A stretch of 17,416 nucleotides of DNA from DASRTE01 sp035253685 (GCA_035253685.1 DATFBR010000034.1:1-17416); one strand, 5' to 3'. Counted from the stretch's first letter, positions 1 to 7,820 are shown. Made by a program: numbers and translations. The notes: generated from the letters alone by a model not told the origin.

Positions 1-729
1 ATCGGCACGTCGTTTCAGCATCTGCTCCCTGGTCTGGCGAAGACCCGGCAGGTGATCGCGTTCGAGATGCAGGCTCATGGCCGCACCGCCGACATCGACC
101 GTCCGTTGACTCAGGAACAGTTGGCGGACGACACAGCCGCCTTGCTCGAGTTTCTGGGCATCGAGCGGGCCGACCTGTTCGGTTACAGCACGGGCGCAGC
201 CGTCGCCCTCCGAGTCGCCATCCGGCATCCCCAGATGGTGCGCAAGCTCGTGCTCGCCTCGGTCACCTACACCCTCAGCGGCGTTCACCCCGGCCTGATG
301 GACGGGCTGGGGGAGATGACGCCGGAGATGATGTTCGGGTCTCCTTGGCACGAGGAATACATCCGGATTGCCCCGCGTCCGCAGGATTTCGCCGTCCTGT
401 TCGACAAGAAGACGCAGATGGATCGGGAAATCCAGGATGTGCCGGCCGAGACCATACGGGCAATCGACGCACCGACCCTGCTCGTCATCGGAGATTCCGA
501 TCTCGTCCAGCCCGAGCACGCGGTCGAGATGTTTCGACTGCTCGGCGGAGGTGTCTTCGGCGACACCCCTGCCGGCCTGCCCAAATCTCAGCTGGCAATC
601 CTGCCCGGCACCTCCCACGTGACGGTCGTGGAGCAGGCCGACGTGCTGCTCTCCATCATCCCCCGTTTCCTGGACGCGCCGTACGAGGATGGACCGCCGA
701 AGGCCGATCTCCGGGGCGGCGAGGCATGA
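1..729 (+). CDS. alpha/beta hydrolase, 5'-truncated by window edge
   Basis: The reading frame is open from the first base, so the gene starts upstream; a GTG at 52 is in frame but cuts into the fold and is unlikely to be the true start. About 242 codons are visible. An AHGRT segment follows strand 4. The nucleophile elbow G-Y-S-T-G gives the catalytic Ser at codon 63. GDSD near the end of the core fits the acid residue, and GTSH fits the catalytic His. The missing N-terminus would hold the oxyanion-hole HG motif. Family members hydrolyse esters, lactones or C-C bonds in the cytoplasm; the substrate cannot be told here. It ends 18 nt before the next gene on the same strand, so the two may be co-transcribed. 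It lies well outside the putative LacI-controlled locus. Confidence 0.9.
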   Translation: MGTSFQHLLPGLAKTRQVIAFEMQAHGRTADIDRPLTQEQLADDTAALLEFLGIERADLFGYSTGAAVALRVAIRHPQMVRKLVLASVTYTLSGVHPGLMDGLGEMTPEMMFGSPWHEEYIRIAPRPQDFAVLFDKKTQMDREIQDVPAETIRAIDAPTLLVIGDSDLVQPEHAVEMFRLLGGGVFGDTPAGLPKSQLAILPGTSHVTVVEQADVLLSIIPRFLDAPYEDGPPKADLRGGEA

Positions 730-747
730 CGGCGAGACAGAGTTGTC

Positions 748-1272
748 ATGGTCGATGCTGATCACCAGCGTGGTGATCGGTGGGACGGACTCGAGGATCT
801 CGAGGCGATGGCACGCGTGGAGACGGCGGCCCTCGAGGCCTCGATTGCGGCCGTCGACTCAGCCGGTCGCGGACAGCCCGTCGACCAGGTCGAGGCCGGG
901 CTCGTCCGCGAGTTGCGTGCGAGGCGGCTGTTCGTGCCTCCAGCAGAAATCAAGATCTTGGCACGAGGCATCTCCGATCCCTGGTGGGCCCTGAAGCATC
1001 CATGGCCGGCGCGGCGTCGGTTTGCCGCGATGAGAAGCGCGGCGGAAGCCGAGGAGTCGGCATTCCAGGACGACTGGGACCGGACGCTGGAACGCCTCCA
1101 GAGAGCGATCGACGCCATGTGGCGTATGCGCCGATCCCGTATCTCGTCGCGTCGCACTCTTGACGGCCTCGATGTCGAGATCCGCATCGACCCCTGGTCA
1201 GGTCGACGTGCGCGCAAGCTGCAACGTATCGCGGACCCCACCGTCGTCACGGTGGTGCCGTTCGACTCCTAG
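748..1272 (+). CDS. hypothetical protein, small and Arg-rich
   Basis: A 174-residue frame with ATG start, 18 nt after the hydrolase stop. Codon third positions are G/C rich, as in the neighbours, which supports real coding. I do not recognise the family. The N-terminal half is acidic and probably helical (Glu/Ala/Leu runs). The middle carries a WWALKHPWP segment, followed by a long basic stretch (MWRMRRSRISSRR). The C-terminus is probably beta-rich and ends VVTVVPFDS. There is no signal peptide or clear membrane segment. No strong Shine-Dalgarno is visible before the ATG, only a purine-rich GAGACAGAG. An antisense frame covers the same stretch but has poorer codon character. Function unknown; its position suggests translation with the upstream hydrolase. 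Confidence 0.6.
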   Translation: MVDADHQRGDRWDGLEDLEAMARVETAALEASIAAVDSAGRGQPVDQVEAGLVRELRARRLFVPPAEIKILARGISDPWWALKHPWPARRRFAAMRSAAEAEESAFQDDWDRTLERLQRAIDAMWRMRRSRISSRRTLDGLDVEIRIDPWSGRRARKLQRIADPTVVTVVPFDS

Positions 1273-1335
1273 CGCGCACGCGACCACACCCCCGTGAAGT
1301 CACCGCAGGTCGTCCTGGTCATCCGGATGGCGACA

Positions 1336-1818
1336 TCAGCCACCAGGGAGCGGAATCACCGGGCAGACGAACTGCTTCACGACGCCGGTGTCGACGGCTG
1401 TTCCGGCCGCGAGGGCCGCGTCGACCTCGGCCGAGGAGTCGAGCACTCCGTCACCGTCGAGGTCACCACTGGTCAATGCCGCTGCGTAGCCGGACGGGAA
1501 GGACAGCGCGTGCACCTGCCACCGACCGCCGTTGTAGTCCTCGTCGCCGGGTGCAGCGGTCGCCACATTGGCCTGCGCGCCGCCGAAGTCGTAGATGGTG
1601 TCCCACGCATGGGCCGGTGCACCCGTTCCGGAAATGTCGGTTGGGGTGTTCACGGTCCGGTACAAGGCGCCGTCGACGTAGAACGCCGGCCCCGTCACGC
1701 CTGCGGAGGCCGGTGCGACCGCGAACAGACCGAACGCAGCCGTAAGAACGGCGGCCGCGGTCGCGGCTCGGGTAGCTGCCCGTCGGCTAGGTCGTGCTGC
1801 TGCTGGTGCGTCAGACAT
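1336..1818 (-). CDS. small secreted protein with EF-hand/dockerin-like Ca2+ loop
   Basis: I chose the ATG at 1818 because GGGAGG lies directly upstream on the minus strand; the frame extends to 1869 but that extension has no such site. The 160-residue product begins with a classical Sec signal: an Arg-rich n-region, a long Ala/Leu hydrophobic core, and an A-S-A cleavage site near residue 39. The mature part (about 120 residues) contains D-L-D-G-D-G at residues 119-124, followed by acidic residues, as in the calcium loop of EF-hand and dockerin repeats, but only one copy. One Cys is present near the C-terminus. A Tyr/Trp/Asp-rich centre suggests a compact extracellular domain. No enzyme motif is visible; a calcium-stabilised exported protein is the most that can be inferred. 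Confidence 0.75.
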   Translation of the reverse strand: MSDAPAAARPSRRAATRAATAAAVLTAAFGLFAVAPASAGVTGPAFYVDGALYRTVNTPTDISGTGAPAHAWDTIYDFGGAQANVATAAPGDEDYNGGRWQVHALSFPSGYAAALTSGDLDGDGVLDSSAEVDAALAAGTAVDTGVVKQFVCPVIPLPGG

Positions 1819-1879
1819 GGGTCCTCCCGGTAGGGGTCGGAGGCGCTGCTGCGCCGACGCTCCAGTCAAGTCCGCGGCT

Positions 1880-1891
1880 CCCCGATCGGGG
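1880..1891. repeat. 12-nt perfect palindrome CCCCGATCGGGG upstream of the secreted-protein gene
   Basis: The sequence is its own reverse complement and lies about 60 nt upstream of the ATG at 1818, within the 210-nt gap 1819-2029. A second short inverted repeat (AGACC/GGTCT, 8-nt loop) lies just beyond it at 1898-1915. Either could be a regulator site or part of a folded leader; I see no convincing promoter or terminator here. The rest of the gap shows nothing I can name. Confidence 0.3.
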
Positions 1892-2029
1892 CTTACCAGA
1901 CCCTTTCGATGGTCTTACGTGCCTGTGACGCAACGATCGTGCGGCCGGGCTAGCTCCGCGTGCAGGTCGTGTTCATCCACGCTCTGCCCCTGATCAGGCC
2001 ATCGGCGACGCCGGCGCAGGCGGGTGCCT

Positions 2030-2929
2030 TCATCCGGTGAGAAGGGTGCAGGTGTCGCCCAGCACTCGGATTGACCGTTCGGTGATAGGGCTCACGACCA
2101 GGATCACCTCGTCGACGCCGGCAGCGGCGAAATCCGCGAGTCCGTCGGCGATCCTGTCGGGCGGCCCGAAGAGTGGCGGTGCATCGAGCGAGTGCGGTCG
2201 ATCTCGTCCGCCACCCTCGAGGGTGACGAACACCGTGGCACTGCGCTGGACGTCGGAGGGGTCTCGCCCGGACTCGCGAACGAGTTCACTGACACGGGTA
2301 TTCGCTCTCGCGAACCCGCCAGGCGTGTTCCCATACGAGTCGTACCAGACGTTCCAGGCATCAACATGGGCCAGCGAAGCTCGCAAGACCCGTTCGCCGG
2401 TCGAGCCGATCATCAACGGCGGAGGGGGGACCGGCCTGGGCAGCACCACCGCGTCGTGGACGCGTTCGAAGCGCCCTTCGAAGGTCACCCGCTCGCCTGC
2501 GAGCAGGCGCCGGATGATCTCGAAAGCCTCGCCGAAACGCGAGGCACGATGATCGAAGGGGATGTCGAAGGCGCGAAACTCCGCCTCGTTCCACCCCGCA
2601 CCAAGCCCGAGCACGAGTCTTCCGCGGCTGATCTCCTGGACTGCAGCCGCCTTGCGGGCCAGCAGACCTGGCGATGAGAAAGCCGTACACGCCACCAACG
2701 GACCGAGGCGAATGCGCTCGGTTGCGGCCGCCATGGCGGCCAGCACGCTCCAGGCGTCCCATGGCCCGCGCTCCTCGCGACCATTGCCCCGATACAAGAG
2801 GTGGTCGCCGACCCAGACCGAGTCGAACCCCACCTCCTCGGCGGCACGCGCCATGGAGAGGTACTCGGGCCACGGCACATGCCGCTCTACCTCGGGAAGC
2901 TGAACGCCCACGCGGAGGCGTCGTGTCAT
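2030..2929 (-). CDS. LLM-class (luciferase-like) oxidoreductase, possibly F420-dependent
   Basis: The 299-residue product has the usual length and order for bacterial-luciferase-like TIM-barrel oxidoreductases. It opens with a VGVQLPE strand, then AAEEVGFDSVWVGDHL (residues about 28-44), the family's most typical block. IRLGPLV, RLVLGLGAGWNEAEFRAF (about 104-121) and a PPPLMIGSTGERVLR segment follow. Actinobacterial members commonly use cofactor F420 and some use FMN; the sequence here does not settle which. Substrate unknown. The ATG at 2929 has only a weak upstream site (CTGGA). The gene diverges from the SMP-30-like gene across about 100 nt that shows no strong promoter. No link to the LacI locus is apparent. 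Confidence 0.88.
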   Translation of the reverse strand: MTRRLRVGVQLPEVERHVPWPEYLSMARAAEEVGFDSVWVGDHLLYRGNGREERGPWDAWSVLAAMAAATERIRLGPLVACTAFSSPGLLARKAAAVQEISRGRLVLGLGAGWNEAEFRAFDIPFDHRASRFGEAFEIIRRLLAGERVTFEGRFERVHDAVVLPRPVPPPPLMIGSTGERVLRASLAHVDAWNVWYDSYGNTPGGFARANTRVSELVRESGRDPSDVQRSATVFVTLEGGGRDRPHSLDAPPLFGPPDRIADGLADFAAAGVDEVILVVSPITERSIRVLGDTCTLLTG

Positions 2930-3028
2930 TCCAGCAGGCTAGATCCGGCGGCAGAGCCGGCCGTTTGCGCACCTACAGCGGACTCCGGTCCGTACGATGA
3001 GCGGCGGAACGAGAGTCGCGGAGGACCG

Positions 3029-3973
3029 ATGCCCCGAATCGTTGCGCAGTGTCGTCGATCAAGGCGTGGACTCCTGGCGTCGGTTGGCCTGTTCGGCCTG
3101 CTGACGGTCACGGGGATCACCGCACCGGCTGTTGTGGCCGCGCCCGCCACTGATGTCATCGTCCTGCCGGAGGCCAGTTCGGCGGAGGGCATCGCGGTTG
3201 GCCGTGGCAGCACCTTCTATGCCGGAGAACTCTTCGGCGGTGACATCTACCGGGGCGATTTGCAGCGTGGAACCGTCGAGCGAATCGTCGACGCGCCGGC
3301 CGGTCAGATGGCGGTGGGCCTCAAGGTCGACGACGCCAGTGGGTTGCTGTTCGTCGCCGGAGGCTTCAGCGGCCAGGGCTACGTGTTCGACGCCACCGGC
3401 GTGGCCGTCGCGACGTACCAGTTCGGGGTACCTGGCGAGTCGCTCATCAACGACGTGGTGATCACCCAGGACGGTGCGTGGTTCACCGACTCGGCGCAGG
3501 CGACGCTCTACTTCGTGCCGATCAGCCCCATCGGGCTGCCGGGCGACTTCAGCGCGCTGGCGCTGACCGGTCCGGCTGCCGACACCAGTGGCGAGTTCAA
3601 CCTGAACGGCATAGCCGCCACGCCCGACGGGCGCACTCTCATCGTGGCGCATTCGACCGCGGAGGCGCTCTACACCGTCGATCCGGTGACCGGCGCAAGT
3701 GCGTTGCTCGTCAGCGTGCCGGGTCCGGACGGAATCCTGTACGAGGCCGGCCGGCTGTGGGTGGCGCAGCCCTTCCTGAACCAGGTCACCCGGCTACGGC
3801 CAGGCCCAGACCTGACCGGCGCGGTCGTCGAGGAGGTCATCACCAGTGACCTGTTCCAGACACCGACGACTGTCGCGATTCACGGTAGTCGGCTGGCCGT
3901 GGTGAACGCGAAGTTCGACACCGGCTTACCGCCGACAGCGGACGAGTACGAGGTCGTCCTCGTCGACCGCTGA
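3029..3973 (+). CDS. secreted SMP-30/NHL-type beta-propeller protein
   Basis: ATG at 3029 is preferred because GGAGGA precedes it by 3 nt; the frame is open further upstream, but that part overlaps the divergent oxidoreductase gene and reads as non-coding. The 314-residue product starts with an Arg-rich n-region, a hydrophobic segment (about 15-35) and an Ala-rich cleavage region near residue 38, so it is probably exported. The rest consists of repeated four-strand blades of SMP-30/gluconolactonase/NHL type: SAEGIAVGRGSTFYAGEL, GLKVDDASGLLFVAGG, INDVVITQDGAWFTDS, NGIAATPDGRTLIVAHS. These proteins hydrolyse lactones or bind ligands; I cannot place the metal-binding residues with confidence. 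It ends 91 nt before the convergent LacI gene. Confidence 0.85.
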   Translation: MPRIVAQCRRSRRGLLASVGLFGLLTVTGITAPAVVAAPATDVIVLPEASSAEGIAVGRGSTFYAGELFGGDIYRGDLQRGTVERIVDAPAGQMAVGLKVDDASGLLFVAGGFSGQGYVFDATGVAVATYQFGVPGESLINDVVITQDGAWFTDSAQATLYFVPISPIGLPGDFSALALTGPAADTSGEFNLNGIAATPDGRTLIVAHSTAEALYTVDPVTGASALLVSVPGPDGILYEAGRLWVAQPFLNQVTRLRPGPDLTGAVVEEVITSDLFQTPTTVAIHGSRLAVVNAKFDTGLPPTADEYEVVLVDR

Positions 3974-4006
3974 GGCCCGGCGCGGGAGCGTGCCGGTGAC
4001 CATGCT

Positions 4007-4020
4007 TGCAATCGGTTGCA
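4007..4020. promoter_or_regulatory. candidate auxiliary LacI-type operator (TGCAATCGGTTGCA)
   Basis: A 14-nt near-palindrome (12 of 14 positions symmetric) in the 91-nt gap between the convergent SMP-30-like and LacI genes. Its inner 12 bases match the reverse complement of the operator at 5251-5262 at 11 of 12 positions, with the same central CG. It is not near a gene start, so it would act as a distal site, for example by looping to 5251 about 1.24 kb away. Alternative: read as RNA it can form a 5-bp hairpin with a TCGG loop, though without the U-tract of an intrinsic terminator. Confidence 0.4.
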
Positions 4021-4064
4021 CGGGTTCGATCGGGCCGCTGTCTTGTCTCGGCGTACGGACGGCC

Positions 4065-5156
4065 TCACGAAACGACCGGACCAACGTCCATGGCGGCGCC
4101 TGCGCTGACCCGCCCTTGGCCCATCTTCGACGACGGGGGAGCGGGCACCGGCCCGGTAGAGCCACGTACGACCAGGGTCGGCGGGAGCAGCACCGCCCGC
4201 GAAGGGCGGCGTGGCTCGCGGAATGCATCGAGCAACAGACGCGCGGCTTCCGCGCCGACCTGGTAGTGCTCCACCCGCACGGTCGTCAATGACGGGCGCA
4301 TCTTGTCCATGAGCGGCATGTCGTTGAAGCCGACGACGCTGACGTCGCCAGGGCACAAGAGCCCGCGGGCGTGGAGGGCGTCGTAGCAGCCCAGGGCGAG
4401 GCGGTCGTGTGCGGCGACCACCCCAGTGACCTCCACTCCCAGGTCGAGCAGCGCCCCGAACGCTTGCGCACCCGCCTCCTCCGTCCAGTCGGAGCAGATC
4501 ACGACGGAATCGGGGTCCGTTGATAGACCATGGTCCCGCACCGCCTGGAGGAAGCCACGTTGGCGGAGCAGGCCGGTGGAGAGGTCCTGGGGCCCGGCGA
4601 CATGAGCGATCCGGGTGTGTCCGAGGTCCACCAGGTGGCGCACCGCCATGGCACTGCCGGCCGCATTGTCGGCCGTGACCGATGGAATGTGGCCGGTGGC
4701 AAGGAGGCGATTTGCCAGGACGATGGGCACACCCTCCTCGTACAGCGCTTCGAGCAAGGGATGGTCGAGCCGGGCCGTCGCGACGATGAGCCCTTCGATC
4801 TGGCGGGACCGCAGTGAGTGGATCTGCGTCCGTTCGCGAGCCGGGTCGTCATCGGTATTCACCACCCAGGCGTTGTAGCCCGTAGGAGAGAGCACGTCCT
4901 CGGCTCCGCGCACCATCGGTGGCACCAGGGGGTTGGTCAGGTCCGGAATGACCAGGCCTACGGAGTCGGAACGCGCGGTCTTCAGGCTTCGGGCAATCGG
5001 GTTGGGCCGGTAACCCAGGGACCTTGCGGCCCGGACGACCCGCTCGGCCGTGCTCGTGCTCACCAGCGAGCGCGTCGCCGGATTCAGCGCCCGCGACGCC
5101 GTTGCGATGTGTACCGATGCAGCCGCGGCTACATCGCGCAGTGTGGGCGGTCGCAT
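4065..5156 (-). CDS. LacI-family transcriptional regulator
   Basis: A 363-residue repressor with all the family's parts. The N-terminal helix-turn-helix (about 5-24, TLRDVAAAASVHIATASRAL) is followed by the hinge region YRPNPIARSLK (about 49-59). A periplasmic-binding-protein-like sensor domain runs from SVGLVIPDLTNP (about 65-76), through VTADNAAGSAMAVRHLVDLGHTRIAHVAG and the GVVAAHDRLALGCYDAL block, to DVSVVGFNDMPLMDKMRPSLTTV. The tail after the sensor domain is slightly longer than usual. The ATG is preceded by GAGGT. It is divergent from the ABC importer, with a palindromic operator about 95 nt upstream that could serve both repression of the importer and autoregulation. The effector is probably the imported compound or an intermediate. 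The same operator at the 12.2 kb divergent region makes it the likely regulator of the whole locus. Confidence 0.95.
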   Translation of the reverse strand: MRPPTLRDVAAAASVHIATASRALNPATRSLVSTSTAERVVRAARSLGYRPNPIARSLKTARSDSVGLVIPDLTNPLVPPMVRGAEDVLSPTGYNAWVVNTDDDPARERTQIHSLRSRQIEGLIVATARLDHPLLEALYEEGVPIVLANRLLATGHIPSVTADNAAGSAMAVRHLVDLGHTRIAHVAGPQDLSTGLLRQRGFLQAVRDHGLSTDPDSVVICSDWTEEAGAQAFGALLDLGVEVTGVVAAHDRLALGCYDALHARGLLCPGDVSVVGFNDMPLMDKMRPSLTTVRVEHYQVGAEAARLLLDAFREPRRPSRAVLLPPTLVVRGSTGPVPAPPSSKMGQGRVSAGAAMDVGPVVS

Positions 5157-5214
5157 TGCGGGTACCTCAGTGTCTGTGGGGACTGCACGCAGGGTGAACG
5201 CGCATTCGAAACAC

Positions 5215-5242
5215 TTGACACCATCCCACGGTGCTCGATACT
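5215..5242 (+). promoter_or_regulatory. putative sigma70-type promoter of the ABC importer operon
   Basis: TTGACA at 5215-5220 is a perfect -35 box. GATACT at 5237-5242, after a 16-nt spacer, is a good -10. Predicted transcription starts near 5249, inside or at the edge of the operator at 5251-5262, the classic position for repressor control. It precedes the ATPase start by about 80 nt. Confidence 0.6.
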
Positions 5243-5250
5243 AACGTCGG

Positions 5251-5262
5251 GCAAACGATTGC
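5251..5262. promoter_or_regulatory. LacI-type operator (GCAAACGATTGC)
   Basis: A 12-nt palindrome with 10 of 12 positions symmetric and the central CG step typical of LacI-family operators. It lies in the intergenic region between the LacI gene and the divergent importer, directly downstream of the -10 box. Closely related copies at 12186-12197 and 12266-12277 mark the other two transcription units of the locus. Confidence 0.7.
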
Positions 5263-5326
5263 ACTACGTAGGGGACGTGGCGTGGTCTGAGACTCCGTGA
5301 CGCAAGACAGGAAGGCACGGGACTCG

Positions 5327-6163
5327 ATGCACGAAGCATCACGGCAGGGCCGAGAGCTCGCGGTGCAGGCCCGGAACGTCGCGGTCGAGTACGAGCGCAC
5401 CAGGGAGAAGAGCACCCTGGTCGCCATCGAGGACTTCACCCTCGACGTCGCCGACGGCGAGTTCGTCGTGATCGTCGGACCCAGCGGGTGCGGGAAGAGC
5501 ACGTTCCTCAACGTCGTCGCGGGTCTCACCGAGCCCGTCGCCGGTGAGGTCACCGTCTTCGGCAAGCCGGTGACCGGTCCGGGCCCCGAGCGTGCGGTGG
5601 TCTTCCAGGACTACGCGCTGCTGCCGTGGCGGACCGTGGAGTCGAACGTGCGTTTCGGGCTGGAGATGCAGCACCGGATCGACGCATCGGCACGTGACAA
5701 GGTGGCGCACTACATCGAGATGGTCGGGCTGACCGGGTTCGAGAAGGCGTATCCCCGCGAGCTCTCCGGCGGCATGCGCCAGCGCGTCGGCCTGGCGCGC
5801 GCGTTGGCGACGGAGCCCCGGCTGCTGTTGATGGACGAGCCGTTCGCCGCCGTGGACGCCATGACCCGTGAGCTCATGCAGGAAGAACTCATCAAGATCG
5901 TCGGGAGGACCGGCCAGCCGATCATCTTCATCACGCACAGCGTCGACGAAGCCGTGACGCTGGCCGACCGCATCGCGGTCGTCACCAACCGACCCGGCCG
6001 GATCAAGGAGATCATCCCGGTCGATCTTCCTCGGCCGCGCAGTAGGTCCAGTCGTCAGATACCCGAGTTCCAGGCCCTGCGTGACCATGTGTGGGCCCTG
6101 CTTTCCTCCGAGCGTCCGGCCCGGGCGGAGGCCGAGACAGTGCCCGCAGCGATGGAGGGCTAG
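5327..6163 (+). CDS. NitT/TauT-type ABC transporter ATP-binding protein
   Basis: This is the nucleotide-binding subunit of a cytoplasmic-membrane importer in the nitrate/sulfonate/taurine class. In the 278-residue product, Walker A GPSGCGKST is at about 51-59, the Q-loop VFQDYALLPW at about 92-101, signature LSGGMRQR at about 146-153, Walker B LLLMDEP at about 167-173, and the switch His in ITHS near 204. LPW after the Q-loop and the GRIKEIIPVDLPRPRSRSS tail are typical of SsuB/TauB relatives. I chose ATG at 5327 because AGGAAGG lies 11 nt upstream; an in-frame GTG at 5297 has no visible Shine-Dalgarno but would add only ten residues. Its TAG stop overlaps the next GTG start by one base, so translation is coupled. 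Ligands of this class include sulfonates, nitrate, pyrimidine precursors and aromatic acids. Confidence 0.93.
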   Translation: MHEASRQGRELAVQARNVAVEYERTREKSTLVAIEDFTLDVADGEFVVIVGPSGCGKSTFLNVVAGLTEPVAGEVTVFGKPVTGPGPERAVVFQDYALLPWRTVESNVRFGLEMQHRIDASARDKVAHYIEMVGLTGFEKAYPRELSGGMRQRVGLARALATEPRLLLMDEPFAAVDAMTRELMQEELIKIVGRTGQPIIFITHSVDEAVTLADRIAVVTNRPGRIKEIIPVDLPRPRSRSSRQIPEFQALRDHVWALLSSERPARAEAETVPAAMEG

Positions 6164-6981
6164 TGGCTCTCAGCCCAGCGCTCGACCGCCAGGCGACGCG
6201 GCGTCAGCCGGACTGGGGGCGGATGCTGCGCGGCAGGGTCCCGGGGGTGCTGAGCTTCATCGCGTTCATCGCGTTGTGGCAGTTGCTCATCGTGGTGTTC
6301 GATCCGAATCCGATCCTCTTTCCCGGTCCGGGCGAGGTGTGGACGGAGTTCGTCAACGCATGGGAGGCCGGCGAACTCTGGCCGGCAGTGGCCGACAGCA
6401 TGCGGGCGATGGCTATCGGCCTGTTCATCGCCGTGGTCGTCGGCATCCCGCTCGGGCTCATGATCGGCATGTCGCCAACCGCCGACCTGATCACGTCGCC
6501 CTACCTCTGGGGTTTCTTCGCGATGCCGCGCATCGCCCTCGCACCGCTGATGATCCTCTGGTTCGGCTTCGGCGCCACGACGAAGATCTGGCTGGTCGTG
6601 CTGTCCGCCATCGTGCCGATCATGCTCAGCTGCAAGGACGGCGTGCAGACCATCGATGAGTCGCTCGTGCGGGCCGCGCGCAGCTTCGGTGCCGGCCGGC
6701 TGGACATGTTCGCGAAGGTCATCGCGCCCAACACGCTGCCGTTCATCGCCAGCGGCGTCCGCAACGGCATCTCCCGCGGCTTCGTCGGCCTGTTGGTCAT
6801 CGAGTTGACCGTCGGATCCGGCGGCATCGGCACCGAGGTCATGCAGTCGATGCGCAACTTCAACACCGGCCGGATGTTCGCGTTCGCCGGCCTGCTCATC
6901 GTCATCGCACTGGTTCTCGTCAGCTTGTCGCGTCGTGTCGAGAACTACGCGAGCCGCTGGCGCGAGGACGTGGTCGTATGA
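6163..6981 (+). CDS. NitT/TauT-type ABC transporter permease, first
   Basis: GTG at 6163 overlaps the ATPase stop (TAGTG) and has GGAGGG just upstream; the frame extends to 6091 but that lies inside the ATPase gene. The 272-residue protein has about six hydrophobic segments. The first is at about 28-46, and FPGPGEVW follows it, the usual post-TM1 motif of SsuC/TauC. The cytoplasmic coupling (EAA) loop is at about 166-190: DESLVRAARSFGAGR, then IAPNTLPFIASG. It forms the membrane channel with the ATPase and probably with the following, different permease. The 3' end overlaps the next ATG by four bases (ATGA). Confidence 0.93.
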   Translation: MALSPALDRQATRRQPDWGRMLRGRVPGVLSFIAFIALWQLLIVVFDPNPILFPGPGEVWTEFVNAWEAGELWPAVADSMRAMAIGLFIAVVVGIPLGLMIGMSPTADLITSPYLWGFFAMPRIALAPLMILWFGFGATTKIWLVVLSAIVPIMLSCKDGVQTIDESLVRAARSFGAGRLDMFAKVIAPNTLPFIASGVRNGISRGFVGLLVIELTVGSGGIGTEVMQSMRNFNTGRMFAFAGLLIVIALVLVSLSRRVENYASRWREDVVV

Positions 6982-7820
6982 GCACGAGTACGGCGGGACG
7001 CGTCGCCACGCCTCCGACGCAGACCGCGAGGACCCGGCGCAGACATGGTCGGCGGGTCTACACGCGCAAGCAGCGCTGGATCATCGGCGTCATCAACATC
7101 GCGGCGTTCTTCGTGCTCTGGCAGGTGGCCGCAACGACAACCGACATCCCGCAGTTGTTCCTCCCGTCGGTGACGGACGTCTTCCGCGAGCTGCAGGAGA
7201 TGCACGACGAGGGACTCCTGTGGGGGAACCTCGCGATCAGCGCCTGGATCTACGTCGTGGGCATGGTGATCTCCATCGCCATCGCCGTACCCCTCGGCCT
7301 GTTCATCGGCGGCGTGCGCGCGGTCGACCGTGTCGCCGCCCCCTACGTCTGGGCGATATACACCACGCCCCGGCTCATCCTGATGCCCCTGGTCCTGCTC
7401 TGGGTCGGCATCAACGACACTGCGCGGGTCGTCATCATCGTGCTCTCGGCCGTCCCCGCCACGATGGTCGTGGTGATGGAGGGGGTCAAGACCGTCGACA
7501 ACTCGCTGGTGCGGGCGGCGCGGTCTTTCGGCGCGGGACGGTTCCAACGGTTCCGATTCGTCGTGCTGCCGGCGACCGTCCCCTTCGTCGCGACCGGCAT
7601 CAGAATGGGTGTGTCCCGGGGGCTCATCGGCCTGTTCATCGGCGAGCTGTTCACGGCGGCCAATGGAATCGGCTACATCATCACGCTGGCCGGCAAGACC
7701 TTCAACAGCGCGCGGACATACGGGATGTTGCTCATCTTCATCCTTTTCTGCGTCGCCATGGTGGGCCTGAGCCAGCTGCTCGAACGCAAGGTCTCGGTCT
7801 GGAGGGTGCAGAACACGTAA
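6978..7820 (+). CDS. NitT/TauT-type ABC transporter permease, second
   Basis: A 280-residue permease with a basic, Thr/Arg-rich cytoplasmic N-terminus (about 1-33), a first membrane segment at about 34-51, then FLPSVTDVFRELQEM and five further hydrophobic segments. Its coupling loop, DNSLVRAARSFGAGR at about 174-188, is almost the same as that of the upstream permease, while the rest is clearly diverged. The pair therefore looks like a duplication now forming a heterodimeric channel, whereas TauC and SsuC usually work as homodimers. ATGA overlap with the upstream gene indicates coupled translation. A 73-nt gap without a clear promoter separates it from the binding-protein gene. Confidence 0.93.
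   Translation: MSTSTAGRVATPPTQTARTRRRHGRRVYTRKQRWIIGVINIAAFFVLWQVAATTTDIPQLFLPSVTDVFRELQEMHDEGLLWGNLAISAWIYVVGMVISIAIAVPLGLFIGGVRAVDRVAAPYVWAIYTTPRLILMPLVLLWVGINDTARVVIIVLSAVPATMVVVMEGVKTVDNSLVRAARSFGAGRFQRFRFVVLPATVPFVATGIRMGVSRGLIGLFIGELFTAANGIGYIITLAGKTFNSARTYGMLLIFILFCVAMVGLSQLLERKVSVWRVQNT

Noticed and set aside
2961..2972. Another LacI-type site at CGTTTGC upstream of the SMP-30-like gene
   Set aside because: Only one half-site matches; the left half (CCGGC) does not resemble the consensus.
2801..3028. N-terminal extension of the SMP-30-like protein
   Set aside because: It would overlap the divergent oxidoreductase gene and bury the signal peptide; ATG 3029 has its own GGAGGA site and starts a proper signal sequence.
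3974..4064. Intrinsic terminator between the convergent genes
   Set aside because: The only inverted repeat is the 5-bp TGCAA/TTGCA pair with no following T-tract; it fits a LacI-type operator better.
5297..5326. GTG 5297 as start of the ABC ATPase
   Set aside because: No Shine-Dalgarno is visible before it, while ATG 5327 has AGGAAGG at suitable distance; it remains possible, and the difference is only ten residues.
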